Counted from the first letter of the stretch, positions 51,956 through 64,000 are shown. The stretch is DNA of 64,000 nucleotides from Sporothrix humicola (GCA_021396245.1 WNYE01000139.1:1-64000); one strand, 5' to 3'. The notes: generated from the sequence alone by a model not told the origin. A program made the numbers and translations.

Positions 51956-54900
51956 CATTAAAGACTTCAAGATCAGGTATCAACTTCATGGCGAGGTCAT
52001 AAATACCGCCTTGTCTCACGTGCTTTTGGCCAAGACCGACCCAACGGCAGAAGGCAACGTGTGTGGAACCCTCCTTTTGCCCTTTTGCACTTTTCGCCCT
52101 GCTTGTCAGCATTTCGATGTTTTTTTGTGGTCTTTTTCGAAGCGTCTGGAACGGCCAACAAGAATGCTGGGAAAAGTGCCACTCAAACAAAATCAATAAA
52201 ATCAGAGGACTCGCACAGTCTGACAGCAAAAAGGCTCCAGCATCTTGCGTGGAGTTGCGTGTTGGGTGGTTCGTGCGCTGGCAAAATGGAGGGAGGTGCA
52301 AACTTTGGGTGACTTCTCAGTAATACAGTGCGTTCCCAGTGGACAATGTCACTCGTATTTCTCAACGGAAGGATCGCGGGTACCTATTTCGGGCCACAAA
52401 ACACAATCTTGGGAAAATGAGGCTGTTGGCGATGGAACGACACGACGTGTACGGTGAACGTGTTTTTCTTGGATCTTGGACCCTTCTTGTGTATTGACAC
52501 TTTGACATTTTACCTGCAAAGCATCTCACAAACACACTTGCAGCTTGGACATTACTGTCGCGTCGAGAAGCAGGTTTTTCTGTTCATGCTTCATGCTGTC
52601 TCTGCGGCATTTCGTAGATCGATCTTTAGCAAGGCACACTTGGGCTTTGCTCTCTTTTAGACACCTCGACTGTGTAATTCTTGCAGGGAGGACACGCTCA
52701 ACGAAGTGGCACATTCCATGCGAGAGGGATACAACATCATAAGAGGAGTCGAGGGAGCAGACAAAAAAAAACGCGTCTCCCTCGCATCACATCACCGAGA
52801 ACTTTAAACCCCCAGATCGGATCGCAAGGGGGGGCTGGGATTGGGGGATTTTGGGAGCCTGGGAGCATCCTCTTGCAAGGAAATCTCGAAACAAAACGCA
52901 CGACGCACGAACCGATGTGCGTCTCCTCGGTCTCTTTTTGTTTGCATATGAGCCGTCCGAACCACCAACCAGGTCAAAGTCGAGTTGCACAGCCTTTGAC
53001 AGGTTCGACTGAACAGTGAAAGGCGAGAGCGATGGGCAATGAAGGGCCGATCTCCATGTTTCATCTGGTGGCGGCACAAGAAAGGGGAGAACAAAAACGC
53101 TTGCGCGGTGAAAGATATCAAGGGCACCTCAAGGCACTTGATGAGTAACAGCATGTAGACACAACATGCAGATGCAAACTGAAAATGCCGAAAAGAGGCA
53201 TCCAAGACAAGGTCCAGGGAGAAAGGCAGAGAAAGGAGAGGAAGAACGGCGCAAAACAACGCATCGACCGTCGATAGTCGATGTTAGTCGAGACTGTGGC
53301 TTCGTTTCTTGTCGTTCTTGGTTTCTCATGCTTGCCTCTTATCACTCAACCCCTCCCTACCATGCCGCTATCACCGCCATCATGCCTGCAACAAGAGCGA
53401 AGATTCTTTCAGGACCTGTCCTGCATGTGCCTGCTTGTTTCTTGGAAGATAATGTTTCGTTTTCAACCAGGGGACAGTGACCACGACAGGGGGTGCCAAC
53501 AAAGAAACAGTTGAAAAGAAAGGAAGAGGAAAAAAGGGGACCGACACCCAAAGAGGCCCTGAACCACCGAGCCAACGTGCGCTACAGCGGCCTTTTTGTT
53601 TGGGGCGCCGGCTGGCGTCAGAGGCTGTGCTGTGAAGCCCCTGCAATGCAATTTTTTCCTTCTCTTTTCCCTCTTTTGTTCGCGAACCATCTGCGAGTAA
53701 CCGACACAGACGGTGCCTCGGTTGCGAGTTGGCACTGTCCGTTAAGTTTTTCCTCTTGCCCTGACTCGTCTTTTCGCCTTATTTTTCTTCTCTCGTGAGA
53801 ATCCCCTCATTGTTGAGGAGATCGGTCAGCCGTCTCTCTTCATCTGGTCCATCCGTTCTTCATTCAGTCTGGCTGCTCTCCCTAGATTCCGAGCATCGTT
53901 TTGGTGACCATCACGACCAGCCAAGAGCCAAGCCAGTCAAGGGAAGAAGACTCAATGAAGAGAAGAAAGGCATCTTCAAGACTGTGTCACCAAATAGCAA
54001 AAAGACCACTTCCCAGCAAACGACAAAAGGGCTTTGCCTAAACGCATGCCTGCCCACTATTCATCTCGGATCGCCGCTCGTCTTTCCCGTTTTTTTGTTT
54101 CTTTTTGTATCTTCCCTTGTCTTTTTGGTCATGCGGTACCTGTTCCTGAGCGTTCCTGTGCTGATCTCGTGGGAAGCGACCCAGTCGATCCACAATCTTG
54201 GCTGTCAAGGGCCGTGCAAGCAAACTGTGTCGATACGGTGCGCGTTGAGAGGAACTGGGGTTGAAAGTGGTGTGATTCCAAAGCCAGCGTGCGTGGAAAA
54301 AAAGAACGCGCGGTTGCAATCTCTTCATCTCTGGTGTCGACGGTATCTCGGTTCTTTTGGGTATTTTGAATCTTTTTCGCCTTCGATTTCCGGGCGAGTC
54401 GTCGTTCTTTTTCGCCGCCCTTCGTGCCTCTGCTGCCACCATCATCGTCAAAGATTGACATCTCGACGCTCGTCGTTCGTCACTCTCTTCATCAACATAG
54501 CCGCCCTCATATCGGTTGATTGTCTCTGATAAAACGATTTCCGTCTTGTCCGTGTCGTCCGTGGCACAGGCCGAGCTCATAGCCGAGTGTTGAACTTGTT
54601 CAGCGAACACAGCACTCTCGTGTGCTGAAGACACTCTCTGTGTGTGTGCCTGTGTCTCTGTAATTCTTCCAACGTCTTGTCTCTTCTCTTCTTGTTCTTT
54701 TCACCGTTTCCCGCACCGTGCAAAGCGATCGACAGTGCCTCCATCTCCCGCCCCTGATACCACGAAACCGGGCTTGGCCAGGCACCCTGGCTCGCTGTCG
54801 CTCTCTGTATCTTTTGGGTGTCGTTGTGCTGGTGCTGTTTCCTGCGAGTGCTGGACTTCTGTTATCTGGCTGGCCGAGTGCTATGTTGTTTTGATTGAAA

Positions 54901-55790
54901 GCGCGCGTTCTCTCACCATGCACCCACCCACCAATTCGGAAAAAAGGGGGGATATTCGCTGTTCTTTCCCCCTTCTCGCTAGCGCATACGAGCTCCCAGC
55001 CAACCACAGAGCTGGATCAGCGACAGAGCTCCACAACAATAGCCTCTGATTGGCTCGTACCCCTACATTAGCGCCTCCAGTGACTTAGACCAGAACGGGA
55101 TGCCCCTGGTGTCGTCTCTCCAGTCTGGCACCAAGTCTGACAAGTTTCTTTCCGTTCCTGGTGGCTGAGCAATGTACCTTCCACAGCACAATCTGCCGCT
55201 GCGGTACCTTCCAATTTGCATAAAACAGCTATTGTGCAGGGACAGCGCGTGCATGTGCGTGCGTACCTGCATCACGCCCGAGTGCGACATGATAGCGCCA
55301 GGTACCGCGTCCTCTCTCTCTCTCGCCGTCGCCCAGTCGCTCCTTCTCTCCAAACAACCATCGTATCGGTCGCTGCTTCTTCTGTTGGCGATATCCACAC
55401 CTGCAATTTCCCAGGCCTCTCAGTTCTCATTGTCGTCGCTATTCCAATCTATTCCATCGCCCATGGTGCGAACAGTCCCCTGTATCTCGAAAGTACCCTC
55501 GTACTCCGTGTGAACACTGTCTTTGTGTCCTTTTTCTTTCGTTTCTCTCTTTCCCTCGACACGCCAGACATCCTCGCTTTTCCCGCCTGCCAGTCAGGAA
55601 TGAAGGCTGCGTACTGGCGACCCACACCGTAACACGCCCAGAGTCGCACCTTCCCCAGTAGTCATCCACACCTTATCCACAGCCCAGAACACTTTCCATC
55701 TCGTCCTTTCCCTCGTGTTAGGGACCAGCCCAGGAGGCAGGAGCGAAGCACAAGCCAGCCAGGAAAGAAGGAAAGAACCCAGAAACACAG

Positions 55791-55818
55791 CAAAGCCCAG
55801 CAAGCCCAGCAAGCCCAG
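55791..55818. repeat. Tandem CAAGCCCAG repeat
   Basis: Three consecutive copies of a 9-base unit, the first with one inserted A, in the upstream region of the WSC-domain gene. Confidence 0.75.
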
Positions 55819-55949
55819 CGTGCCTGGAACCGTCCCCCTCGCTCTTTCCACCCCTGGCCTGGCTGTGTGGTGCCTGCCCAGCCCTCCTGCACCCCTACCA
55901 ACAAAAATCTTCCTCGCCCAATTTTCTTCGTAATCTCCTGTTTTCTCGC

Positions 55950-56300
55950 TCTTTCCCCTTCCACCCACCCACCACCACCCCTGCTCCCCACCCGCCGCCC
56001 GTTCCTTCCCCTTTCCCTCTTTCCCTCATTCTCTCTCACACTCTCTCTTTCCCTCCTCTCTCGTCTTTTCCCTCCCTTCCCCTTTTCTCTCATTCTTTCC
56101 ATCGTCCAACCTTCGAAAACCTTCACTCACCCAACACCATCGCCATTTGTTTTCGGACAAGCCACTCGTTTAACCTCCCTTTCGTCTCTCCTTTTTTGAT
56201 CACGCTCTTTTTTTTCTCTTCTTTTTCGATTTCTGTTTTTCTTCTCGGTCTTCTTTTTCGTCTCTTCTTTCTTCGATCCCGCTTTACGATTCCGCGTATC
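55950..56300 (+). promoter_or_regulatory. Long polypyrimidine tract upstream of the WSC gene
   Basis: About 350 bases are overwhelmingly C and T, with many TCCCTCTTTCCCTC-like runs. They are followed by some 400 bases of CGA/CAA-rich sequence up to the ATG at 56746. This looks like a transcription-start and leader region of a highly expressed gene. The runs contain many matches to the CNYUCNYU element bound by Ssd1 in yeast cell-wall mRNAs, if they are transcribed. A 5-codon upstream frame (ATG at 56455, TAA at 56470) lies between the tract and the gene. Confidence 0.5.
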
Positions 56301-56454
56301 TCTTCCCCGGTTTCTCAGTTTCGAATCGACGACTCGATTTATCCCGACGACAAAACATCCAACGCGTCTGTATCTCTCGCGCGGCACGTTCATCGACGAT
56401 CATCGAAACGAAACAACAAATAGAGAAGGACAAAGCAACCGGCTCGGTTCTTCA

Positions 56455-56472
56455 ATGTCGGCACATCTGTAA
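56455..56472 (+). promoter_or_regulatory. Short upstream open reading frame
   Basis: ATG TCG GCA CAT CTG TAA lies about 275 bases before the WSC start. If it is inside the mRNA leader it could reduce translation of the main frame. Its presence in the transcript is not shown. Confidence 0.35.
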
Positions 56473-56745
56473 ACGATCGAAGCGACAAGAAACGGTCACG
56501 ACGACACACCAGAAAAACAGTCTCTCGACATCAAGAGACAATCAAAAACAACAAAACATACACAACCCCCATAGATCTCGAAAGTCGATCGTGGCAGGAC
56601 CAACGTATCGGCAACCCTTTGTCCATTCGCATCCCGCCATCGAAATCGGAACCGTGACGAAGACTCATCGACTCGAGTCCACTCGCTGTTTCGACGCGTC
56701 ATTAGAGAACCGAATCATCAAAAACCCCAACCCACACACACAATC

Positions 56746-57618
56746 ATGAAGTTCACCACATTACTCGGCGTCACTGCCGCCGGCTTCGCGGCCTCAGTCT
56801 CTGCTGCTGCTGCCACAACAACCAAGATGGGTGTCGAGCAGCCGTCATCGACCCCGATCTACATGCAGCCGGTCGTCCAGGGCTGCTTCTCATCTTCAGG
56901 CGATCTCGTCTTCAACTCTAGTCAGGCCTTCAACTCGCGTGGCCGGTGTGGTCAGGAGATCTGCCAGGCCATGGGCAAGAACGTCGCCGCATCCACCGAA
57001 GGCAAGAAGTGCTACTGCGGTGACAGCTACCCGCCCAACAGCACCCTCGTCGACGACAAGTACTGCAACGCGCCGTGCACGGGTTTCGGCCAGGACGCTT
57101 GCGGTGGCACCGGCTACTGGACCGTCTACAACACGGGTCTCGAGCTGTACGATGTTCCCTATGCCAACGACTCGTCTTCATCCACTTCCTCCTCTTCGTC
57201 GACTGCCACGACCGCCTCGACGACTGTGGTTGGCGGCCAGACGGTGTTTGTGACGCAGACCAACGACTCTGACTCCACCAAGAAGTCGAGCACCAACACG
57301 GCCGGCATTGCAGCTGGTGCCGTTGTCGGTGTCGTTGTTGTGGCCGCTGCTGTTGGCGGTGGCTTCTTCATTATCCGCCGCCGCCGCAACCGCGCAATCG
57401 AGGAAGAGCACCGCCGCAACGCTGCTGTCAACGCCTTCTTCAGCGGTGGCAGCGGCAAGGCACCCAGCACGACGGGCAGCCACAGCATCTCGGACTCGCG
57501 GCTAGACCCCGTCATGTCGCAGCGCCGCTTGAGCGATGGCAGCATTGCCGACAACGAAGACTACTCCAGAAGGATCCTCCGAGTGCGTAACCCGACTGGC
57601 GATGACTACTATGAGTAA
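56746..57618 (+). CDS. WSC-domain transmembrane protein, cell-wall stress sensor type
   Basis: This single-exon gene encodes 290 residues. A signal peptide covers about 1-21. A WSC domain follows at about 46-130, with eight Cys (QGC, GRC, EIC, KKC-YC, YCNAPC, ACGG) and the typical QGCFSSSGDLVF, KKCYCGDSYPP and GTGYWTVYNTG segments. A short Ser/Thr-rich stalk and one transmembrane helix (about 185-210, AAGAVVGVVVVAAAVGGGFFII) lead to a basic RRRRNR stop-transfer and a cytosolic tail of about 75 residues. This is the plan of Wsc1-type sensors, which report wall stress to Rho1 and the cell-integrity MAP kinase path. The tail ends in NPTGDDYYE, reminiscent of the acidic C-terminus needed for Rom2 contact in yeast. 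The stalk is short compared with yeast Wsc1. Confidence 0.93.
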   Translation: MKFTTLLGVTAAGFAASVSAAAATTTKMGVEQPSSTPIYMQPVVQGCFSSSGDLVFNSSQAFNSRGRCGQEICQAMGKNVAASTEGKKCYCGDSYPPNSTLVDDKYCNAPCTGFGQDACGGTGYWTVYNTGLELYDVPYANDSSSSTSSSSSTATTASTTVVGGQTVFVTQTNDSDSTKKSSTNTAGIAAGAVVGVVVVAAAVGGGFFIIRRRRNRAIEEEHRRNAAVNAFFSGGSGKAPSTTGSHSISDSRLDPVMSQRRLSDGSIADNEDYSRRILRVRNPTGDDYYE

Positions 57619-60600
57619 AAATCAGACCAGGCAAAGGGTGCATCTGGCAATCACGTCAAGCCATCAATGCTTGAGCCAGCATGTTTCAACATCCATCCAA
57701 CAATCTCTCCGGGTTACGACTACGCACGAACTTTTGTTTGTTCTTTCTACTTCCTTGTCTTCCATCGGCATACTCGGCGTTCTGGGTTTTCTTCGTTTCT
57801 TTTCTCTCTCACTCGACTACCGACTTACCCTTGGGTCTTATGATGATTCCATCCGGCGGCTTTCGATCTCCATCTTAAAATCACCACCACTACAACCACA
57901 CCTATCTTATCCGAGGCAAAAACATTTTTTCGGCAGCCTCGTCCATTCCCTTGTCGAGACTTTTGCATTTCACTATTACCAACTCCTTTTTATACACTCC
58001 TTTTTATATCTGGTCAAGGCCAACCCCTCGCGGTTTCTGGCTTTTTGACCATTGTGGGCTGCCGATGGGTCGATGTGTTGACATTTTATATTTCTGGCGG
58101 GCGTTCTATTTACTCTTTTTTACTTCCTTTTTTATCTTTTTTCCTATTTCCTTATTCTCCTATTGTATCTCTCTCCTTTTCCTATCTCTCTCTCTCTCTC
58201 TTGATCTTTTTTTATATTCTCTCTTGTGTGTTTCGAAGGTTTATTGATATTCGAATCCCTTTTTATTTTTTTATTTTTTTTTTGGTCTTTGTTCCGTCTC
58301 TTGTTCTTTCCGACACGACAGATTTGGTTCTTGTATTTGGTCGACAGGAAGAAGAGATTTAACGCAGCACAGAAAATAAACAACCCCCACAAATATCACC
58401 TATTGAAATTTTAATCTATGGTCCAGATGCAGTCGTGCTATGATGCTAGTGATTTTTGCTAACCAAGGTCTTTCAGTCATCGTCACCCTTATGAGAAGCA
58501 TGCATGTATCGTTTCCTTTCCATGCCTGCATCATCCCCGTGAACCTGATCTATCTTCGGAACACTTCCCTATACCATACTGTCCTACTCCCCTCCTCGTT
58601 GTCATTGGCACCTCTTGTCGATGGCCATCTCTGGCATCTTCGTTCATCAGCAAACTCTCCAGTCCATCAACGCCTTTCACCATCACGATATAGCAGAACC
58701 CCTTACGGTTCTCTCTGCTTTAAACAGCACCAGCATCCCTACCCGGCGTTTGCGAGCATCCGACAGTGGCAACGGTCACCGACAAATTGACAACAGATGT
58801 AGCGCAATAAACCCCGGTGTATCATACAGACACGGCCATTTCAGTAGCTACAACGACATGGCTGTGAGCGCAGCTGTCCCTATACCTCGAGCTTGACGCT
58901 TGTCATGATAGCCACCATGTCAGTCGACAATAGTCGTTGGCACGGGATGCTTTTGAGTTGTAGAATAGCCATCGATTTACAGCTTCCCGGGCAACAATAG
59001 CCAAGATCACAACGTCGACGCCAAACCACAACCGGGGCAATCCAGCCCACAGAATACCGTGACCACGAAAAATAATGTGCCCGCCAGTACATTGCATGAC
59101 TGCCACTGGGATGGCGATAGATGGGCTCCAGTTCATGTTCGATTCATGTTGGCGATGTGCTTCCCTGTTCAGGAAAGGCAAACCAACAGACATCCTCTCG
59201 TGATGAACAGCAGCTAGCACCGGCACTTGCTTCCACCCCTTTTCCATCGTTCTATTCGTACCGGTAGAATAAGTGATGTCTAACGGGCATCGACCATGTA
59301 TAACAATGTTTTTTGGAACGCACAGTGAGGCCTAGAACGACCTCGAAGCCAGGAGCACCACCAAGTCGGCACTCAGCACTAACATGGTGGCGATACACGA
59401 TAGCTCTCCCTACCACACGTGTCCCTTCCGGAGTTACAGATTTAGTATGTTTACAGCTCATGTTGCCCGACGGCCACAATACACCGACAAGCCATTCGTT
59501 GCAATATGATACTTGTCATTGCGGTGGTAAGTTTTAAAGCTATTCCTAACATCTGGATCCCTCCCTGCTTACCACGGCTGACGAGGACAATACTTTGTCA
59601 GTCTCCTGCCACCATCCCGTGGTGGACTGCCGTGCTCATCATGGACTTTGGTAGCCAGATACAAGACGAAGTAGGGAGCTACATTCACGTTGTTTGGCCC
59701 GGGAACCGAGGACGAGTCCATCAACAAAGTTGTGTTTGAAGCTTGACTCCATCAACACCAACATCGATTGTTCAAGACTACACTTCAAGACCTTGGCAAA
59801 CAATGTTGCCCGGGCTGCCAAGAACCTCTCCTCAAAGGCCAAGGCGTGCATCTACGTACAATACGTCAATACTGAGCACTTGCATCCTCTTGCCGACAGT
59901 GGCTGTGCCGTGATGTTGATAATGCCAAGAGCTGGTGATAGTATTTATCAAGTCTTGTGACAGTATGATGTCCAGTTTGCCACGGCTATGGAGCTTCTTG
60001 ATAGATTGGCTTGCAAGCGTGATGTCCAAACTCGGCCATACGAGCTATCCGTCGATATCGTTCAGCTCATCGTATCAAGCTCTCATATATCTCCATCTCA
60101 CCATCCTTCTATCCCTCTATGCTCCCCGTGTACCCAGGAAGAAGGCGTTCTGCAGGCCGTCGATCTGGCCGTGGATCCTGGGCTAGCATTGGCGACGGCT
60201 CCAGTTTCGATATCAGTCGTAATGTTGAGAGACGCCAAAGCTCTCACCGATGAAGCAGGCTAGCCCCCGACATCGAGATCGACGATACCATCGCCAGGGT
60301 CGCCGATGTGCCATCAGGGTAGGGCCAATACAGACTATTCCCCAGAGCTACCTCTCTCTGGGGATAGCTTTCAATAGTTTTGTGGTCGACACGATCATGC
60401 TGGCGTGTCTTGGGACGCATTGTTCGTCTCGTTCTCCTCATTCCCCAAAAAACGGGGGCTCGCCACCTAGTCATGTGGTAGGCTACGGTCATGATAGTGA
60501 GGCAAGTGAGGGGAAGCTGTCTTTGACAGTCTAGCTATCGTGGCCGCATGGAACGTCCCCGGTAGGCTGGTCGGCGGATAGTTTGAAGAGCTTGTCACTG

Positions 60601-63600
60601 GCGTCCGTGGCTGTGCAGACACCGTCATCTTCGATATTGACAGCATGGTTTGTTTCTTTATTCTTTGTTCCAATTTTGAATTATTTTCGTAGCATATTTT
60701 ACTCGTTTTCATTTTTTAGGAAGTTTTTTTTATCAAAAAATTAAATACAAATAAAAAAGCCAAAAATGTCGCCATATTTATTTCAAATACTCTTCTGTAT
60801 ACGCCGCCAAAGATATGGAGTCCCGTAGTCAAGGATCGATCGATAGAAAGCTCACGAGCAAGTTGAGAACAAAGAAACGTGAGAACGTCTACGTCGAGTT
60901 TTCGCCTCCCACAGGCCCATCTGGGCTCGTGAAGTGGAGACGATGCCCAGGACAGAAAGCCAAGACAACTGACCTGGCCAGCAGTCCAGGCTGGCCCCCA
61001 AACCACACAGACACTTCGCATTTACTTTCTTCTGCCCAGCCTAGCCTACCAAACACACAACCCCCCCAAAACGACGCCGTTGCGGATCCCCGAAGCACAC
61101 CCAACCAGACACATGGGAGACAGAGGGGGAATCTAGTGATGTGAGGAATGTGATAGTGAGGGGGGCGGAGCTGTCTCCTGGTGTTATGGGAGGTCCAACT
61201 CGGGCACCTCCTTGCTCGGCCGCCGTCGCTCTTGGCCGTTGTTGCTGCTCGCCGATACTGAGTAAACTCGAGCACCTTTACACCGACGACCCCACTCTAT
61301 CTTGGACTCTTCTACTCTTGGGGGCTGAATCGCTGAACGGCGGGGGCTCCGGGCCATGGTCGAGTCTGGTTTACGGCCGTGTCCAAGAGGTTGCAATAAA
61401 TCCGGGCATGACGGCGGCAGCAAGTACACATCAATCATCTTGGCCCTACGAGTACTTTGTATCTCGACTATTGATCGAGATCTCCAAGAAAAAAAGGGCA
61501 GACCCGGGGTTCTCCAGTCTTTTTAGGGAATGATTTTAAAAAAGGCGTGGCAAAGGACAAACAAGACAAAAGAACCAAAAGAGCAAAAGAACAAAAGAAC
61601 GCAGCGGACCAGTGCCGGGCTCCAAAAAAAGACCCCCAGTCCCTTTCAATTCAGGGAAAAGACAAGAAAAAAAGAGACGGTCCCGTCAGTGCCAGCTGAA
61701 CTCGTATTGAAAGCAAAGACTTGAAAGCAAAGGCCTGAAAAGAGTAGGGACTCTTTTACTCTTTTTCTTTCAACGGCGAGAGTGGGCTCCGTCGACCGAC
61801 TTTTCTTCTCTTTTTTTTCCACATCGCTCACGAGAGTATTTGTGTACAAGAAAAATGCGGGCGGGACGGTGTTGATTCATTGGTCGGGGAAGCAAAAGGA
61901 AAAAGTGAAAAAGAGGCAAAGGATGGAGGGCAATCCAGGTGGACAAGTGCGGAGAATGAGGGCAAAGTCACAAGGCAAAGGACACTTGTTCATGGCTGTC
62001 CGTGGTCCGTGTTGAAATATTTTTCACTCTGCTCAGGGGAGATGCACTTACAAAGTGATGATGCATGGCAGCGGGCGGTGTGGAGACGAGGAGAAAAAAG
62101 TGCGAGAAAAAACATCCAAAAGACCATAGAAAAAGCCTGCAGAAAACAGAAAATCTAGACAATGGACAGGACCCAGAGCGCGTGAGAAGTGGTCCCGAAC
62201 GGGCGCTGGGAAGCAACCCGAGAGGACAATGTACGGAGGAGCGGTCCCCAGATGGCGTCGTATGGGCGGTGGGGGACCAACGTGGGCAGTGGATTCGTGA
62301 GTTTGGTGGATCCGGTGGATTTGGATTTGGTGGCTTACTGTTTGGTAGGCTGTGTGCATCGTCAAGGGCTGTCCAGTCTATGCAAAAAATGCGTAAAGAT
62401 GGAGACATGTTGCGATCTTGCGGTGACGAAAGACGAGAAGACTAATGGAGGACAAGAGAAAGACAAGTCCGGGCCGAGGGTACATTGCAGACAACACGAA
62501 ACATAAAACATGAGATATTGCAGATTGACGGCGGGCAAAGACGGACTTTGACAATTGACAAGCCCGCTCGGCGTGGGGTTCGATACCGAGAAGCAGAGGC
62601 AGAAAGACACTGGACGTGATGGACGACATGTCCGTTGATAATTGGAAATGGAAATGCCTCGTCTGCCTAAACCACAACGGGCGAGACGCCGTAGACCTGC
62701 AGCGTGCAGCGTGCATATCGATTTTTTCTTCGTTTCTTTTACTGTGTAGGATACATTTTCGATTTGTTCGCAGCTTTCCACAGTCTCATAGTATGTCGCT
62801 CCCCACTTCCTTGTCCTCGGTGAGGGACCCATGCCCATGGCCTGCAGATCGCGTCTGCACTTATGCAATGCAGGTGCATATGAAGAAAAAAGAGTGAGAA
62901 GAGAGAAGAAAAAAATTACACAGCACGCAGTAGTCGAAACATCAAACTCGTAGCTCGGCAAGTAAGAACGAGGAATATCCAGGCCGTCTTCTGGGTCTTC
63001 CTGCAGCTTGGGATCCGCGATCCAATGAAATGCGAAGCGGTGAGATACCGGAAAGGACTAGCCACATTTCCAAGAGTTGGTGATGGGCCCGAGGTTTGGT
63101 CAAGTTCAGCCCGACTTGTCTTCTGGTTCACTCTCAACCTGTGAGCCTGTCACATCTCTTGTTGAAAAATCACATTTTTACACTGGAAATGCGACGCTCC
63201 TGCATGTTTTTGCCTGCATATTTTCAGAGAAAAGCCACTTTTGCAATCCCATTTTCTTGGGTCCTGGGTTCGCTAGGGGCGTTTTTGGTGTGCACGTCGT
63301 GGCATCGTGCAGCACGAGCAGGGATTCTCTTGCCGGGTAAAGTGAGGGAAAAGAAGAGAAGAAGAGGAGAGAAGGCAGAAAATATCTTGTGTTTTACTTG
63401 TGCATACTCCATACACCTGCAGCCCATGGACGATGGAAGCGCTCGGTAGGTTAATGGCGCGGAATGGGAACAGAACGAGGATGGATGTGCGGAAGAATGA
63501 GGTGGAGAGAAGGAGGGAAAAAAAAAGAGAAAAAGCCTATATGATGCAAGATGCAAGGGGTCTGTACTTGTTGAGTAAACGAGGTCAATGTTGAGCCTCA

Positions 63601-64000
63601 GTATTTACAGAGAATGTAGAATGCAGACTCCCCTGGAATGACTGAAGAATTAGTCACGGAGCTGGCTGCATAGTCTCTTTGTATTGGGCATAAACAAGCG
63701 AGGGAGAAGATGGGCTCGATGGGCAGCAATTTGTGTCCCGAGATATCAAGAAAAGGGCAAGAAAAGACAGGAAAGGAAAACGAACAAAAGTACGGCATTT
63801 CAGCCAGTATTGCAACATTACAGATAAAAAGATATGATAACGAGGAGAGTTTCGAGGAACGAGTAGAGTAACGGGAGAAACGGAGGCCCGGAGGTAACCA
63901 TGAGAGACTGGGAACAAAGAAAGAAGAGAATAAGAGAAAAAGAGGAGGGACATCCAAGGCAGGAGGAAAGAGACACAAGCCGACAAAGTGCCAGTGACAG
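57619..64000. other. 6.4-kb terminal region, no intact gene supported
   Basis: The first 750 bases are T-rich and probably hold the WSC 3' untranslated region. At 58600-60650 base composition is more even and weak coding-like pieces appear (see the relic entry). From 60700 to the window end only short frames occur in purine-rich DNA. A GGTTCGATACC string near 62577 resembles a tRNA B box but no cloverleaf forms. Confidence 0.5.
59640..60660 (+). pseudogene. Possible degenerate coding relic, unknown family
   Basis: Short plus-strand pieces look protein-like but sit in different frames with stops between them. One reads FGPGTEDESINKVVFEA (about 59694-59745). The next is a shifted frame at about 59737-59955 with KTLANNVARAAKNLSSKAKAC, then 59988-60263. 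A last fragment near 60560-60655 reads GVRGCADTVIFDIDSM. Together they suggest a decayed gene with several frameshifts and nonsense changes. I cannot name the family, and chance cannot be excluded. Confidence 0.3.

Larger units (their letters stand above)
49353..56745. other. 7.4-kb gene-poor region
   Basis: A T-rich 3' stretch (to about 49520) is followed by long DNA with only short or low-complexity frames. The 244-codon frame at 53795-54529 begins with GTG, has mixed codon use and shows no domain. A 24-base A run lies at 51932-51955. From about 55600 the sequence becomes strongly C/T-rich and leads into the WSC gene. Confidence 0.5.

Noticed and set aside
53795..54529. 244-codon plus-strand frame
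   Set aside because: It starts with GTG, has no ATG in a good context near the start, has mixed codon use and shows no recognisable domain.
62521..62600. tRNA-like B-box string GGTTCGATACC
   Set aside because: The flanking bases do not form a T-arm stem and no A box or acceptor stem is found at the right distance.

Overview
The window is nuclear DNA of a filamentous ascomycete, most likely a Sordariomycete (inference). The evidence is a set of GC-rich, strongly biased reading frames, short spliceosomal introns of 53-75 nt with GT..AG ends, and fungus-specific families: a fungal rhodopsin-fold membrane protein, CFEM and WSC wall proteins, an AA1-like secreted protein, Dhh1, Vid27, Tps1 and a large Nup37-like protein. 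I support 16 protein genes plus one interrupted reading frame. No rRNA, tRNA, CRISPR array or intact transposon was recognised.

Layout. 0-4.1 kb is gene-free and starts with poly-T and poly-C runs. At 4.1-6.5 kb a seven-helix receptor-like gene (+) converges on an AA1-like secreted protein (-). Arginase (-, one intron) is at 10.5-11.6 kb. A mitochondrial-type J protein (-) and the RNA helicase gene dhh1 (+, one intron) diverge at 13.3-17.4 kb. At 18.8-26 kb lie a secreted Cys-rich protein, a PEBP-family protein, a long coiled-coil protein (all +) and an allantoate-permease-type transporter (-). A gene-poor 4.9 kb follows. A GH31 glycosidase (+) and a CFEM/GPI-type protein (-) converge at 30.9-34.3 kb. 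A small two-exon gene (-) sits at 36.2-36.6 kb. vid27 (+, one intron) and tps1 (-) converge at 38.0-43.1 kb. A Nup37-like WD40 gene (+, one intron) runs from 45.3 to 47.8 kb, with the interrupted frame directly behind it to 49.35 kb. A WSC-domain protein (+) with a very pyrimidine-rich upstream region is at 56.7-57.6 kb. The last 6.4 kb has no gene I can support, only a weak coding-like relic.

The most unusual feature is at 45.4-49.35 kb. Downstream of the Nup37-like stop codon the same frame stays coding-like for another 502 codons, broken only by amber TAG codons (47820, 47928, 48231, 48729) and ending at a TAG (49350). There is no in-frame TAA or TGA in about 3.9 kb. This could be a pseudogene made by C-to-T nonsense changes. 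It also fits a sexual-stage A-to-I edited (UAG to UGG) gene, a phenomenon known in Sordariomycetes. RNA-seq and homologue comparison would decide.

The genes do not form one pathway and there is no biosynthetic cluster. Several are surface or secreted proteins (receptor-like, AA1-like, Cys-rich, CFEM, WSC). Others are housekeeping: arginine catabolism, trehalose synthesis, mRNA decay, nuclear pore. Function calls are from sequence reading only; no database search was run.
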